Assembly: GCF_038624605.1 (NCBI RefSeq)
Contig: NZ_CP152020.1
Location: 3,589,312 to 3,653,311, forward strand
Direction of reading: 5' to 3'
Length of the DNA stretch: 64,000 nucleotides
Source of the DNA: Psychrobacillus sp. FSL K6-4046
Lineage (GTDB): Bacteria > Bacillota > Bacilli > Bacillales_A > Planococcaceae
Part shown: positions 1-7,880 of the stretch, in pieces
How the letters are laid out: each line of letters starts with the position of its first letter
Position numbering within the stretch: position 1 is the stretch's first letter
Made by a program: the position numbers and the translations under genes
Notes under the pieces: generated by a model
Seen by the model: only the letters and a program-made list of their open reading frames with translations
Told to the model about the DNA's origin: nothing
Databases searched by the model: none

Positions 1-50
1 CTCTTGATGTTCGTCCTAAAGAAATAGTAGAAGCAATCTTGGCAGATTAA
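1..50 (+). CDS. C-terminal end of an unidentified protein (partial)
   Basis: An open frame enters from the left edge and ends at TAA 48-50, giving the last 15 residues LDVRPKEIVEAILAD. It is followed by gene-free DNA and a strong hairpin, as expected for the end of a transcription unit. Too little is present to name the family. Confidence 0.5.
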   Translation, partial: LDVRPKEIVEAILAD

Positions 51-166
51 ACAGTCCAAGGAACCCACAAAAATTCGGTTCGAACAGACCGAAATTTACA
101 CAAACTGTGCAAGTTTCTTAGAAATCCAAAAGAGTAGTTAAAAGTTTGTGGATGAATCCATATATT

Positions 167-213
167 AAAAAACTGCTACCTTCTTTTGATGGAAAGAAGA
201 TAGCAGTTTTTAA
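167..213. terminator. Bidirectional hairpin terminator
   Basis: AAAACTGCTA pairs with TAGCAGTTTT through a long AT-rich stem with T-runs on both sides. It lies between a plus-strand gene end and the end of the minus-strand oxidoreductase operon, so it can serve both. Confidence 0.8.
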
Positions 214-293
214 GTTGTTGACTAATTCTATGAGTAAAAATTATTTGTTAAGTTTAATCAAATATTATTTCTTTATATAGAAGCTTCTCGATT

Positions 294-2009
294 TTAAACT
301 AATAATCCGCCAGTTTTTAAGTATTTTTCAATACCTTCTGCTGCACGATACGCTAGTGCTCCAACTGTGCCAGTAGGGTTGTAACCTGAGTTTTGAGCAA
401 AAGCACTTGCACCTGGTACAAATACATTTTCACAATCCCACATTTGTAGATAGCTGTTTAAAGCACTTGTTTCTGGATCAGAGCCCATGATTACTCCACC
501 AGTATTATGAGTAGACTGGTAGTTACGAATATCGTAATCTCCGACTTCGAGACCATTAATTTTGATATCTTTTGCACCCATTTTTTTCATGATCTCAGCT
601 GATTTTTCTCCCATAAACTTCATTAGTTGACGATCTTGGTCTTTCCAATTAAACGTCATACGAAGTAATGGATCACCGAATGCATCTTTATAAGTTGGAT
701 CTAAATCGATGTAATTATCTTGCCAAGGTAGAGAAGCACCTTGTGCTTTAACAATAAGAGCACGGTTTGCATTTGTAACAGATGCGTCTTTAAATTCTTT
801 CCCCCAAGTTGGAACGCCTGCTGGAATCTGATTGTTTGCAATAGGACGATCCCCTAATTGGGTAATTTGAATAGTCGCACCATGTAAGAAATCTAGGTCA
901 GTGTGATCAAAGAAGTCTCCGTTGAAGTCATCAATTTGAGCACCTAGAGATCCCGCACCACCGTATAAATTGAACTCTTTATCAAAGAAACCTACAGCAG
1001 TCCCCAGAATTGTTTGGTATGCATAGTTTCTACCAATGACTCCTGTACCAGTAACTGGATCATATGGACGGCCAAGTTGAGAGTTTAATAAAAGTTTAAT
1101 ATTATTCATTTGATATGCTGATACTACAACTACATCTGCCTCTTGGATAAACTCTTCACCAGTACGTATATCTACGTATAATACGCCAGTAGCTTTTCCA
1201 TTTGTGTGTAGAACTTTACGTACAACAGAATGAGTACGTACTTCGAAGTTACCAGTTTCTTTAGCCACAGGTAATACTGTAACTACTGGTGATGCTTTTG
1301 CTCCATATTCGCAACCAAAACGCTCACAAAAACCACAATATTGACAAGCGCCACGAGAAACGCCATCTGGATTAGTATAAGATTGCGATAGATTGTTAGA
1401 AGGCATATGGTATGGATGATATCCAAGCTCTTTCGCTGCATTTTTAAATAATTTTATAGCTGGTGTTTCCAGCATCGGCGGGTTAGGGTATTTAATTTGT
1501 GGAGAATCAGGTAGTGGATTCGCCTCACCACTAATACCTGTCATAGCGTCAAATTTATCAAAATATGGTTCTAACTCTTCGTATGTTATACCCCAGTCTT
1601 GAAGCATCATCCCTTTAGGGATTTTACCTTTTCCATAACGTTTAACAGTTTCTGAATAGATTTCGAAATCGTATGGTAGGAAGCGGTAAGTTTGACCGTT
1701 CCAATGCTCTCCTGAACCACCTGTTCCTTCTCCAATTAGGAAGCTACCCCATTCACGGTAAGGTAATGCTCGTTTTGTCATATCGTGACGGAATGTAATT
1801 GTTTCTTTAGAAAGATCCTGCATCATTTCTTTACGCTCTGCGTAACGTAGTTCATCGTGAGCCATAAAGTAATCCTCAGTTGAACGTTCTTTACCACGTT
1901 CGATACCTACTACTTTGTATCCTTTTTTTGTAAGTTCTGCTGCAATAATACCGCCTACCCAGCCTACCCCTACTAAAACTATATCTGTTTTTGGTAATTT
2001 AGTTGCCAA
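294..2009 (-). CDS. GMC oxidoreductase, gluconate 2-dehydrogenase alpha-type FAD subunit
   Basis: 571 residues. The N-terminus carries a Rossmann FAD-binding motif (VLVGVGWVGGIIAAEL, residues 11-26), and the C-terminus has the GMC signature region (NPTGTVGALAYRAAEGIEKYL). A cysteine-rich segment CQYCGFCERFGCEYG near residue 222 may hold a cofactor or disulfides. The likely role is membrane-linked oxidation of a sugar or sugar acid; the substrate cannot be read from sequence. The TTG start at 2009 has an AAAGGGTGA ribosome site. It follows the gamma-type subunit by 28 nt in one operon. This subunit has no export signal of its own, so it probably rides out with its Tat-signal partner. No cytochrome c subunit gene is adjacent. 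Confidence 0.88.
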   Translation of the reverse strand: MATKLPKTDIVLVGVGWVGGIIAAELTKKGYKVVGIERGKERSTEDYFMAHDELRYAERKEMMQDLSKETITFRHDMTKRALPYREWGSFLIGEGTGGSGEHWNGQTYRFLPYDFEIYSETVKRYGKGKIPKGMMLQDWGITYEELEPYFDKFDAMTGISGEANPLPDSPQIKYPNPPMLETPAIKLFKNAAKELGYHPYHMPSNNLSQSYTNPDGVSRGACQYCGFCERFGCEYGAKASPVVTVLPVAKETGNFEVRTHSVVRKVLHTNGKATGVLYVDIRTGEEFIQEADVVVVSAYQMNNIKLLLNSQLGRPYDPVTGTGVIGRNYAYQTILGTAVGFFDKEFNLYGGAGSLGAQIDDFNGDFFDHTDLDFLHGATIQITQLGDRPIANNQIPAGVPTWGKEFKDASVTNANRALIVKAQGASLPWQDNYIDLDPTYKDAFGDPLLRMTFNWKDQDRQLMKFMGEKSAEIMKKMGAKDIKINGLEVGDYDIRNYQSTHNTGGVIMGSDPETSALNSYLQMWDCENVFVPGASAFAQNSGYNPTGTVGALAYRAAEGIEKYLKTGGLLV

Positions 2010-2037
2010 AGTTGTTCACCCTTTCTATTTGTGCTGA

Positions 2038-2817
2038 TTAGTGTTGATGCTGAGAGTTTAAGCTCATAGGATCTATTTTCACGAATTCATCTTTTTCTAA
2101 TACATTAGTATAACTTGATTGATGTCCAGGGAAATTCTTCATTTTCCAACCAGCCATATCTTTGTTACCGCCGTACATAGGGTCAGCATATACTCCTTCA
2201 ATTGTTACTTTTCTAAGTAAAGAGAAGAAAAAGGAGGAACTAACGGCTCCATTTAATTTAACTTTATCAGCTTCAAAATCTTTTAAGATTTCGATTTGTT
2301 GTTCTTCTGTTAAATTAGCAAATTTAGGTTTATCATCGGATTTCTTTGCAGCCTCTGTATTTAAAGCTGCAATTCCAAGATTAAACACTTGCTGACGGTT
2401 CAAATGTGTTTGGTACCCTTGTTGTGGAACTGCTTCTGCAGGGAAGAAAGGACCGGTCATATATTCTTTTGAGTTTAGGCCAAAGCTTCCTGCGAGTTGG
2501 TGATCAATATAATATGCAACAAGTAATTCTTTCGCCCCGGGTCCTACCTCAGTTTTAGGAAAAATTTGCTCTGCTGCAGCTTCTATCGTGTCAAATTGTG
2601 CTTTGTCAAAATACATAAGTGCTTGGTTGAAGTTAACACTAGTAGTTGCTGAATGAACCCCAGTTTCATTAGTTTTAGATGTTGAGTCTTTCCCTAGTAA
2701 AGAACCGAGTGCTCCACCTAATACAACTCCACCAACTGTTAATCCAGAGTTTTTGATAAAAGTACGTCTAGATGAACGTTTATCTAAGTAAGTAGTCTTG
2801 TTTTCCTGTTCTGACAT
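2038..2817 (-). CDS. Gluconate 2-dehydrogenase subunit 3 (gamma) family, Tat-exported
   Basis: 259 residues. The N-terminus is a textbook twin-arginine signal: SSRRTFIK at residues 15-22, then a glycine/valine-rich hydrophobic stretch (GLTVGGVVLGGALGSLLG). The rest matches the subunit 3 family by general character (FDTIEAAAEQIFPKTEVGPGAKE). It would dock the FAD subunit and export it folded. The gene starts with ATG behind TGGAGG and is the middle gene of a three-gene operon. A tatA gene lies divergently upstream, supporting Tat export. Confidence 0.86.
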   Translation of the reverse strand: MSEQENKTTYLDKRSSRRTFIKNSGLTVGGVVLGGALGSLLGKDSTSKTNETGVHSATTSVNFNQALMYFDKAQFDTIEAAAEQIFPKTEVGPGAKELLVAYYIDHQLAGSFGLNSKEYMTGPFFPAEAVPQQGYQTHLNRQQVFNLGIAALNTEAAKKSDDKPKFANLTEEQQIEILKDFEADKVKLNGAVSSSFFFSLLRKVTIEGVYADPMYGGNKDMAGWKMKNFPGHQSSYTNVLEKDEFVKIDPMSLNSQHQH

Positions 2818-2894
2818 AATATGACCTCCAATGTAAATTAGTATAAATAGCTTATTGTTTATTTAGGTAAACAATGGCTTAAAAGATATTCTGA

Positions 2895-3152
2895 TTAATG
2901 AAAAACTGCATTCCAGTTATAAACTAATGAGAATAGGATCGTATAAACCAATAAAAATGAGACAAAGTATATATATTTTTTTCCAGTCCAGCAAAGAACA
3001 ATTATAGCTAGTCCGATACTTGAACCTATTAACGCGAACCAAGGAAACTCATTATTAAAGTAAAAGAGGCCAAGAGCTAAATCTGCTACTATAAATAAAG
3101 CAAAAATTACTTGATTCAACAGTTTTAATTCTTCTAAGTTATATTGCGTCAC
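2895..3152 (-). CDS. Small multi-pass membrane protein, first gene of the oxidoreductase operon
   Basis: 85 residues with about three hydrophobic helices (VIFALFIVADLALGLFYF; WFALIGSSIGLAIIVLCW; YFVSFLLVYTILFSLVY). GTG start at 3152 behind AAAGGAGAA. It is 77 nt upstream of the gamma subunit on the same strand. I do not recognise the family. Its place suggests a membrane anchor or electron-transfer partner for the dehydrogenase, replacing the usual cytochrome subunit, but no heme motif (CxxCH) is present. Confidence 0.7.
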   Translation of the reverse strand: MTQYNLEELKLLNQVIFALFIVADLALGLFYFNNEFPWFALIGSSIGLAIIVLCWTGKKYIYFVSFLLVYTILFSLVYNWNAVFH

Positions 3153-3617
3153 TTTTATTCTCCTTTAACATAGTACACACAACTATGAAAACGTAATTTT
3201 TATAAATACAAAACAACCGTTTTACAGTCTACTCCTTTTATTTCTTAAAAACTAGATATTTATTTCGATTATAAAAATATAATTTTATTCTGAAAAAACA
3301 TTAAATTTTTATAATTAATGCAGAATAATAGAAAAACCTTTGTATTATGGGCATAAATTAATTAGTATTTCCTGGATAAATAAACGATAAGATTATATTT
3401 ATATAATTAAATTTTTGCAGAAGGGATTAAGGTACTTTTATAACGAAGAGACTTTTCCAGTTCAAAACGCTTAGATTATTTTTAACACTAAATTATTTAC
3501 AAATTTAAACGTAGGAGTATAATGTGTTATTGATACAAAACAACCAATTTTATGTATGATTAACTACTATTGAAAAAACACATGAGAATATACAGAAACA
3601 GTATAGGAGAGATTATA
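3153..3617. other. Divergent intergenic region between oxidoreductase operon and tatA
   Basis: 465 nt of AT-rich DNA that should hold promoters in both directions; I could not pick a convincing -35/-10 pair. A 13-nt direct repeat ATACAAAACAACC occurs at 3206-3218 and 3533-3545, once near each gene, and might be a shared regulatory site. Confidence 0.5.
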
Positions 3618-3821
3618 ATGCCAAATATCGGAATACCAGGTTTAATCATTATATTAATTATTGCTTTAATCGTGTTCGGTCCGAAAAAATTACCTCAATT
3701 GGGTAGAGCAATTGGAGAGACGTTAAAAGAATTTAAAAGCTCAACTAAAGATATAGTAGACGATGTTGCAGAAGAATTTAAAATAGAAGACAAAGAAACA
3801 GTAACTAAAAAAAATATCTAA
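3618..3821 (+). CDS. tatA: Twin-arginine translocase subunit TatA
   Basis: 67 residues. It has the TatA/E layout: a short N-terminus, one transmembrane helix ([20 protein letters not shown], with the FGPKKLP hinge), an amphipathic helix ([14 protein letters not shown]) and a charged tail. TatA forms the pore of the Tat system. The ATG at 3618 has AGGAGA 8-13 nt upstream and matches family starts; a longer frame from 3570 lacks a ribosome site. There is no tatC next to it. It is divergent from an operon encoding a Tat substrate, suggesting a dedicated TatA. Confidence 0.93.
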   Translation: MPNIGIPGLIIILIIALIVFGPKKLPQLGRAIGETLKEFKSSTKDIVDDVAEEFKIEDKETVTKKNI

Positions 3822-3860
3822 TGCAAAAAGCCGCCAAATTCTAATAGGCGGCTTTTTGCA
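3822..3860 (+). terminator. Terminator of tatA
   Basis: Perfect 14-bp stem TGCAAAAAGCCGCC / GGCGGCTTTTTGCA with an 11-nt loop, beginning right after the tatA stop codon. Confidence 0.92.
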
Positions 3861-3937
3861 TGTGTTAATATACATTCCTAGATATCAGTCTATAAGAATC
3901 TATACAAAAGCTTGTTGCTCTTTATTTCTTTAAATAA

Positions 3938-4093
3938 CGAAGAAATAAAAGGGCCTCTTGGAGTTTGTGTGATGGGATAGGGGTTAGTGATATAGGCAAC
4001 ACACCAGAGATGAAAGTTTATACAGACGGGGATTTATCAGATTCAAACTGTAAAATTTGGATTCCCAATGAACCAGTTAAAACTTGTCAATGA
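3938..4093 (+). pseudogene. C-terminal remnant of a GyrI-like/AraC effector-binding domain protein
   Basis: An open frame without a start codon or ribosome site reads ...MKVYTDGDLSDSNCKIWIPN... and stops at TGA 4091. The pattern (E-x-K/E-VYxxGD ... D/SxxxxxIWIPI) is that of the last strand of the GyrI-like/Bacterial-transcription-activator effector-binding domain. Upstream the frame decays and closes at 3935. I read it as a leftover of a deleted regulator gene; the identification rests on about 25 residues. Confidence 0.45.
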
Positions 4094-4097
4094 AGTC

Positions 4098-4133
4098 ATG
4101 CTACAAAGGGTAACTAGCCTTTGTAGCATTTTA
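4098..4133. terminator. Hairpin terminator
   Basis: ATGCTACAAAGG (4098-4109) pairs perfectly with CCTTTGTAGCAT (4118-4129), followed by TTTATAT. It sits between the gene remnant and the minus-strand HAAS gene end. Confidence 0.8.
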
Positions 4134-4376
4134 TATATATGCACTTTCATATGCCACTTCTGTTACGATCATTTCCTCTTCGGAGTAAGCCTTAAGTAGT
4201 TCCCTTGCTATATACGATGGTGCTCCTAATGATTCTATTATTGCTTGCTCGGATTTCCCCTCTCTTAACAAGTCACAAAAATATTTTTGGAAATCTCGAA
4301 CAACCGCTTGGCGCTCCTTAGCATTTAAAATATATAGCTGTTTTTCTAATGTCTCAATATAAACGTTTGCTGTCAC
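4131..4376 (-). CDS. HAAS-domain (DUF1700-like) small protein
   Basis: 81 residues, helical throughout: ETLEKQLYILNAKERQAVVRDFQKYF followed by a LGAPSYIARELL turn. This resembles the HAAS/DUF1700 domain (YLxxLEKxLxxLPxxERxxxxxDYxxHF...LGxPxxIAxEL). Such domains usually sit at the start of membrane proteins working with PadR regulators, but here the domain stands alone with no membrane part. I place the start at GTG 4376 because GAGGAGG lies 8 nt upstream; an ATG at 4403 has no ribosome site. No PadR gene is adjacent. Confidence 0.65.
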   Translation of the reverse strand: MTANVYIETLEKQLYILNAKERQAVVRDFQKYFCDLLREGKSEQAIIESLGAPSYIARELLKAYSEEEMIVTEVAYESAYI

Positions 4377-4461
4377 TTCTAACTCCTCCTCGGTACTATT
4401 CATTAAATAGTACTATACCATAACACTATTATCCATTGAAAGGTACCTGTTTTAAAATAAA

Positions 4462-4495
4462 AGAAGATGGCCTCCTCAAAACGAGACCATCCTTT
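4462..4495 (-). terminator. Terminator of the cobalamin operon
   Basis: On the minus strand GATGGTCTC pairs with GAGGCCATC (one G-U) around a TTTT-containing loop, followed by TTCTTTTATTTT. It lies just after the btuF-like stop. Confidence 0.75.
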
Positions 4496-4498
4496 ACT

Positions 4499-5437
4499 TT
4501 ATTTAAATAATTCTGGATAAACGGTTTTGGCTACTAGTTCCACAGCTTCACCAATTCGTGGACCAGGGCGAGACATTATGTCCGAATCTAATTGGAAGAT
4601 GGCGTTGTTTTGTACAGCCTCTAGCTGGTTCCAGCCTGGACGAGCCTTAATCTCACCAATTGGATCTTCTACATAATTTACGGTAGTTAAGATAATCGGA
4701 GGATTTTTCTTAATGACATCTTCCTCAGATAATTTAATCCATCCCTCTTGGTCTCCAAAAATGTTCACAACAGAAGCATTATTCAAAACTTCTTGTTGAA
4801 ACGTATTTTTACCAGTTGTAAAAATTTCAGGAGAGGGGCTTATCTCAAAATAAACTTGTTTCTGATTAGCTACACCCGATACTTTGTCCTCAACACTTTG
4901 AATAGTAGTTTTAATAGAGTTAACAAGGTTTATTCCTTTATCCTCAACTCCCATTACTGCGGCCAACTGTTCAATATCACCATAGACGTCTTCAAATGAC
5001 AGTGCCGATTGAATGACAAAAACGTCTAAACCCGCATCTTCCAACACTTTAAGCTCTTCCTCAGAACCGGTGGTATACGCTATCACTACATCTGGGCTTA
5101 TCTCTAAAATCCGTTCTGCATTAAAGCTCATAGAATCGGAAATTCTTTCAATTTCCAGTGCTTCTTCTGGATAGGTATCATACTCTGTAGCTCCCACTAT
5201 TTTATCTCCCACGCCAAGGGCAAATAGAATTTCTGTGTTGCTTGGTTGTAGAGACACAACCGAGTCGGGAACTTCTTCAAATGTAATTTCGTTCCCCATA
5301 TCGTCCGTTACAGTGTATTCCTTTACTTCTTGTACAGAATCTGTTTCAACAGCTGTATTCTTTTCAGCCTCTTGGCAGCCTACAAGTAAGATAGAAAGTA
5401 TTAGTACCGCTAACCAATTTCTTAATTGTTTATTCAT
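4499..5437 (-). CDS. btuF: Cobalamin/corrinoid ABC transporter substrate-binding lipoprotein (BtuF-like)
   Basis: 312 residues. A lipoprotein signal ends in the lipobox LLVGC (Cys 21), so the protein is tethered outside the membrane. The body is a periplasmic-binding-protein type III fold: SLQPSNTEILFALGVGDKIVGATEYDTYP, AERILEISPDVVIAYTTGS and a C-terminal RPGPRIGEAVELVAKTVYPELF, all typical of BtuF/iron-siderophore binders. The cobalamin riboswitch upstream favours corrinoid. ATG start with GGGGGATT; the stop of the preceding gene overlaps this ribosome site, so the two are translationally coupled. No BtuC or BtuD gene is in the operon; they must be encoded elsewhere. Confidence 0.85.
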   Translation of the reverse strand: MNKQLRNWLAVLILSILLVGCQEAEKNTAVETDSVQEVKEYTVTDDMGNEITFEEVPDSVVSLQPSNTEILFALGVGDKIVGATEYDTYPEEALEIERISDSMSFNAERILEISPDVVIAYTTGSEEELKVLEDAGLDVFVIQSALSFEDVYGDIEQLAAVMGVEDKGINLVNSIKTTIQSVEDKVSGVANQKQVYFEISPSPEIFTTGKNTFQQEVLNNASVVNIFGDQEGWIKLSEEDVIKKNPPIILTTVNYVEDPIGEIKARPGWNQLEAVQNNAIFQLDSDIMSRPGPRIGEAVELVAKTVYPELFK

Positions 5438-5440
5438 ATG

Positions 5441-5980
5441 TTAATCCCCCAATTCTTTCTTTTTTCTCATGGGATATGATTTACTGACAAATTGAATCTC
5501 GTCAACTCCATGATACTTATTTACATATACCGCCATTGCAAACAATACATTTGCTAATAGCTGCGTGTAGTCAAATAAAATCTCAGGTACTTCTCTTTCT
5601 AAAGAGACTTTATGTAAAGCTCTGACCGACTTTTTTGCTTCACTTCGACATACGTGCAACTCACAAGCAGCCGTTGAACCTTGTGGAAGTACGAATATAT
5701 CTACTCTTCCTTCTACTTCGCTTACGTAGGAATCGTACATATCGCTGAGGATTTGTAAATCTTCTTCATGGATCGCGAGCTTCCCTCTGACAGACCCATT
5801 TAAGTGGTATGCCATCGGGGCCAAATACATAAGGTCCTCATATACTCTTGGAATAACTTTTGTTAAAGAAGCAGCCAAGCCGATACGTGTCGTCAGTGAG
5901 TCCGTTCGAATCTCAAAGTCTACTGTAGAAGGCTTCTCTCTCATAAACGGATAACAAATATAACGCATGTCCTTTTTCAC
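5441..5980 (-). CDS. PduO-type cob(I)alamin adenosyltransferase-like protein, N-terminally degenerate
   Basis: 179 residues from GTG 5980, preceded by GGGAGGGG. The middle and C-terminal parts resemble the PduO/MMAB family: RTDSLTTRIGLAASL matches the 'GTVDELNSxIGLA' helix, and LPQGSTAACELHVCRSEAKK matches 'LPGGSxxAAxLHxARxxxRR'. The usual N-terminal ATP loop (T-x-x-GD-x-G-x-T) is missing and the RRAER block is changed to KKSVRA. Enzyme activity is therefore doubtful; it might bind or hand over corrinoid instead. It is the first gene after the cobalamin riboswitch and is coupled to the BtuF-like gene. Confidence 0.7.
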   Translation of the reverse strand: MKKDMRYICYPFMREKPSTVDFEIRTDSLTTRIGLAASLTKVIPRVYEDLMYLAPMAYHLNGSVRGKLAIHEEDLQILSDMYDSYVSEVEGRVDIFVLPQGSTAACELHVCRSEAKKSVRALHKVSLEREVPEILFDYTQLLANVLFAMAVYVNKYHGVDEIQFVSKSYPMRKKKELGD

Positions 5981-6044
5981 CTTTTCCCCTCCCTTCCTAG
6001 TAAATGTGAACATATGCAATACAATACTCGACCTCTTACAGCAC

Positions 6045-6073
6045 AAAAAACGCCACCCCAAAAAGGGCGGCGC
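6045..6073 (-). terminator. Riboswitch-controlled terminator
   Basis: On the minus strand CGCCGCCC - TTTTTG - GGGTGGCG is followed by TTTTTT. It sits between the cobalamin aptamer and the first gene, the expected expression platform for transcription attenuation. Confidence 0.85.
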
Positions 6074-6149
6074 AATACTATTTATCGTTTTATAAATTCA
6101 ATCGAAAAAATAGACACGTGCCGTACAACCCCTTAACTTCCGAAGAGTA

Positions 6150-6340
6150 TTTATACGTTCAAGAAAAGGCTGGTCTCCTGGCTCATGCATCATTTTACTC
6201 TAAGAACCTTCCCATCGACGTTTGTCAACAGTGGTATTTTTCTTATTTCATCTGCATTTACAGTTGCGGAAACAGCTTCGGTTTTTCACCGAATTCCCAA
6301 TTAAGCTGACAAGTCAGCACCTTTTCCCTGCAATAAATTA
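6150..6340 (-). ncRNA. Cobalamin (AdoCbl) riboswitch
   Basis: Read on the minus strand, the leader contains the hallmark B12-box GAGCCAGGAGACCAGCC (about 6165-6185), the GCAACTGTAA core, GGTGAAAAACCGAAGCTG hairpin-like arms and a GGGAAAAGGTGC start. These match the cobalamin riboswitch consensus. When cobalamin is bound, the downstream terminator should form and shut off the adenosyltransferase-like and BtuF-like genes. The ends are approximate. Confidence 0.92.
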
Positions 6341-6451
6341 TTCACTTATCGTAAGTGTACCATAGCGTATCATTTTGGGGTAGAAATGGTTATCTAGTGT
6401 TAAAACTTGTAATTAGTTTGTTTCTTGTTCAGTTTATGCTACTGTTTTTAT

Positions 6452-6925
6452 ATGAAAAAATATATCCCACTATTACTTTTAATTCTCTTTGTATTTATTG
6501 CTTCGGGTCAAACTTCCGAGCAGCAGTCTTTAGAGACTGTGCTTAAAAACTGGCTTCCCAACAAGCCATTGGAATCCTTTTTGTCTTTATTTCATATTCC
6601 ATATTGGGGATTTTATGTCTCTGTCGAGGAACGTGGCTACTATGCATTTGTTGAATTTTTAATCAGAAAAGGAACGCACTTTTTTTATTTTGGTTTGATT
6701 GGATTAGCCATTTATATTGCTTTACCGAAAAAAAAGTACAGAAAGCTGTTGGCCATACTGATTACCTTTTTTCTAGGAGCAGCAGATGAATTCCATCAAT
6801 CCTTTACGAGTGGACGATCTGCACTCTTTCAGGATGTTCTATTAGATACAAGTGGCGCAATTTTTGCCATGCTATTGCTAACGCTTGTTCAATGGTTAAA
6901 GAATAGAAAAAACGCTACCCACTAA
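6452..6925 (+). CDS. VanZ family membrane protein
   Basis: 157 residues with four hydrophobic helices (LLLLILFVFIAS; HFFYFGLIGLAIYIAL; LLAILITFFLG; GAIFAMLLLTLVQWL). The VanZ-like signature is clear: RKGTHFFYFGLIGLA and ADEFHQSFTSGRSALFQDVLLDTSGA. VanZ proteins have been linked to low-level teicoplanin resistance, but most chromosomal copies have no known role. I chose ATG 6452 because the signal-like helix starts there; its ribosome site is weak. It runs alone between the riboswitch region and a bidirectional terminator. Confidence 0.88.
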   Translation: MKKYIPLLLLILFVFIASGQTSEQQSLETVLKNWLPNKPLESFLSLFHIPYWGFYVSVEERGYYAFVEFLIRKGTHFFYFGLIGLAIYIALPKKKYRKLLAILITFFLGAADEFHQSFTSGRSALFQDVLLDTSGAIFAMLLLTLVQWLKNRKNATH

Positions 6926-6946
6926 ATTTAAAAGGTAGCGTTTTTC
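6907..6946. terminator. Bidirectional terminator
   Basis: AAAAAACGCTACC (6907-6919) pairs with GGTAGCGTTTTT (6934-6945). It overlaps the VanZ stop codon and faces the gerW gene end. Confidence 0.88.
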
Positions 6947-6966
6947 TATTAAGCTATTTAAAGAAC

Positions 6967-7359
6967 TTATTTTCGACTTTTCTTTAATAGGAAGGCAAGA
7001 CCTAAGGTGATAATGGAGAACACAGTAAGTAATTGATTAATCGGAAGTATAGGCTTGAATTTTACATTTTCCTCGGTGATTTCATAAACTCCAACTGGTT
7101 TAATCGAAAATACACCACCTGCTCCTTCTCCTTGACCACTAGCATTTTGCTCGTCTGTAAATCCACCGCCTCCTCCTCCACCTACGAAGTAGTTCACTTT
7201 GGCTACTGGCAGAATCCGTTTATTGTCCATAATAATTGGGTCCCCGTATATTAAAGAAGCATCCTTTTCTCTAGAAAACTTTTCAAAAATAGAACGTATT
7301 GGTGTTTGTATCATAGGCAGCTTGGTATTATCCTTTTGTTTACTTGTCTTTTCCTCCAT
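6967..7359 (-). CDS. GerW/YtfJ-family sporulation protein
   Basis: 130 residues. Family features are visible: IRSIFEKFSREKDASLIYGDPI near the N-terminus, RILPVAKVNYFVGGGGGGGF (polyglycine), a second G-rich stretch (ASGQGEGAGGVFSIKPVGVYEI), then a C-terminal hydrophobic helix ending in KKSRK. GerW (YtfJ) of Bacillus subtilis is made in the forespore and affects germination. Unlike the soluble YtfJ, this copy ends in a membrane anchor (LLTVFSIITLGLAFLL). ATG behind AAAGGAGA. Confidence 0.85.
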   Translation of the reverse strand: MEEKTSKQKDNTKLPMIQTPIRSIFEKFSREKDASLIYGDPIIMDNKRILPVAKVNYFVGGGGGGGFTDEQNASGQGEGAGGVFSIKPVGVYEITEENVKFKPILPINQLLTVFSIITLGLAFLLKKSRK

Positions 7360-7371
7360 ACTATCTCTCCT

Positions 7372-7878
7372 TTATTTTAATATAAGGGTCATATGATGTT
7401 CCTCGTAATAAACATCTCTTTCCTTTAAAGCCATTTCTTCTGTTCCAAATACTTTAAATCCTAGCTGCAGGTATAAATTTTTTGCAGACTCATTACTAGA
7501 TACTACGGAGAGATTAATCTTTTCAATTTCATTAGTTTCTCTTGCCTGTTTAATCGCCTGCTCCATTAAGGACTTACCGGCACCTTTTCTTCTCCCGTGC
7601 GGACTAACATACATCGCAAATATATTTGCTCTATGCTTCATTTTTGAGCCACTCTCCTGTAAAAGAGTAACCATACCGATTAATTTATCTCCCTCAAATG
7701 CACCGAACGTATAATTCCCATTTACTTGAAAATTGCTTCTTACTCGTTCAATTGGATTTTCTCTTTGAATAGCTTCTTCATAACTAGTACCAAATGCTTC
7801 GGAGTTATTTTGCAGTGCCTCAAGCCTTAGCTGCCAATATGCCTCTGCATCATCACCTATTAATCTTCTAATTTCCAT
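7372..7878 (-). CDS. GNAT N-acetyltransferase
   Basis: 168 residues. The acetyl-CoA loop motif appears as MYVSPHGRRKGAGKSLMEQA (Q/RxxGxG/A), and the C-terminal NESAKNLYLQLGFKVFG strand is typical of GNATs. The substrate is unknown. Start chosen at ATG 7878 because CAGGAGGT lies just upstream, inside the end of the nucleotidyltransferase gene; the two are 2 nt apart and should be coupled. Confidence 0.88.
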   Translation of the reverse strand: MEIRRLIGDDAEAYWQLRLEALQNNSEAFGTSYEEAIQRENPIERVRSNFQVNGNYTFGAFEGDKLIGMVTLLQESGSKMKHRANIFAMYVSPHGRRKGAGKSLMEQAIKQARETNEIEKINLSVVSSNESAKNLYLQLGFKVFGTEEMALKERDVYYEEHHMTLILK

Positions 7879-7880
7879 TT

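Noticed and set aside
70..98. A small hairpin TTCGGT/ACCGAA near the left edge considered as a terminator
   Set aside because: Short stem with no T-run; the stronger hairpin at 167-213 explains termination.
6118..6309. A plus-strand frame over the cobalamin riboswitch
   Set aside because: The DNA is fully explained by the riboswitch and its terminator on the other strand; no ribosome site.
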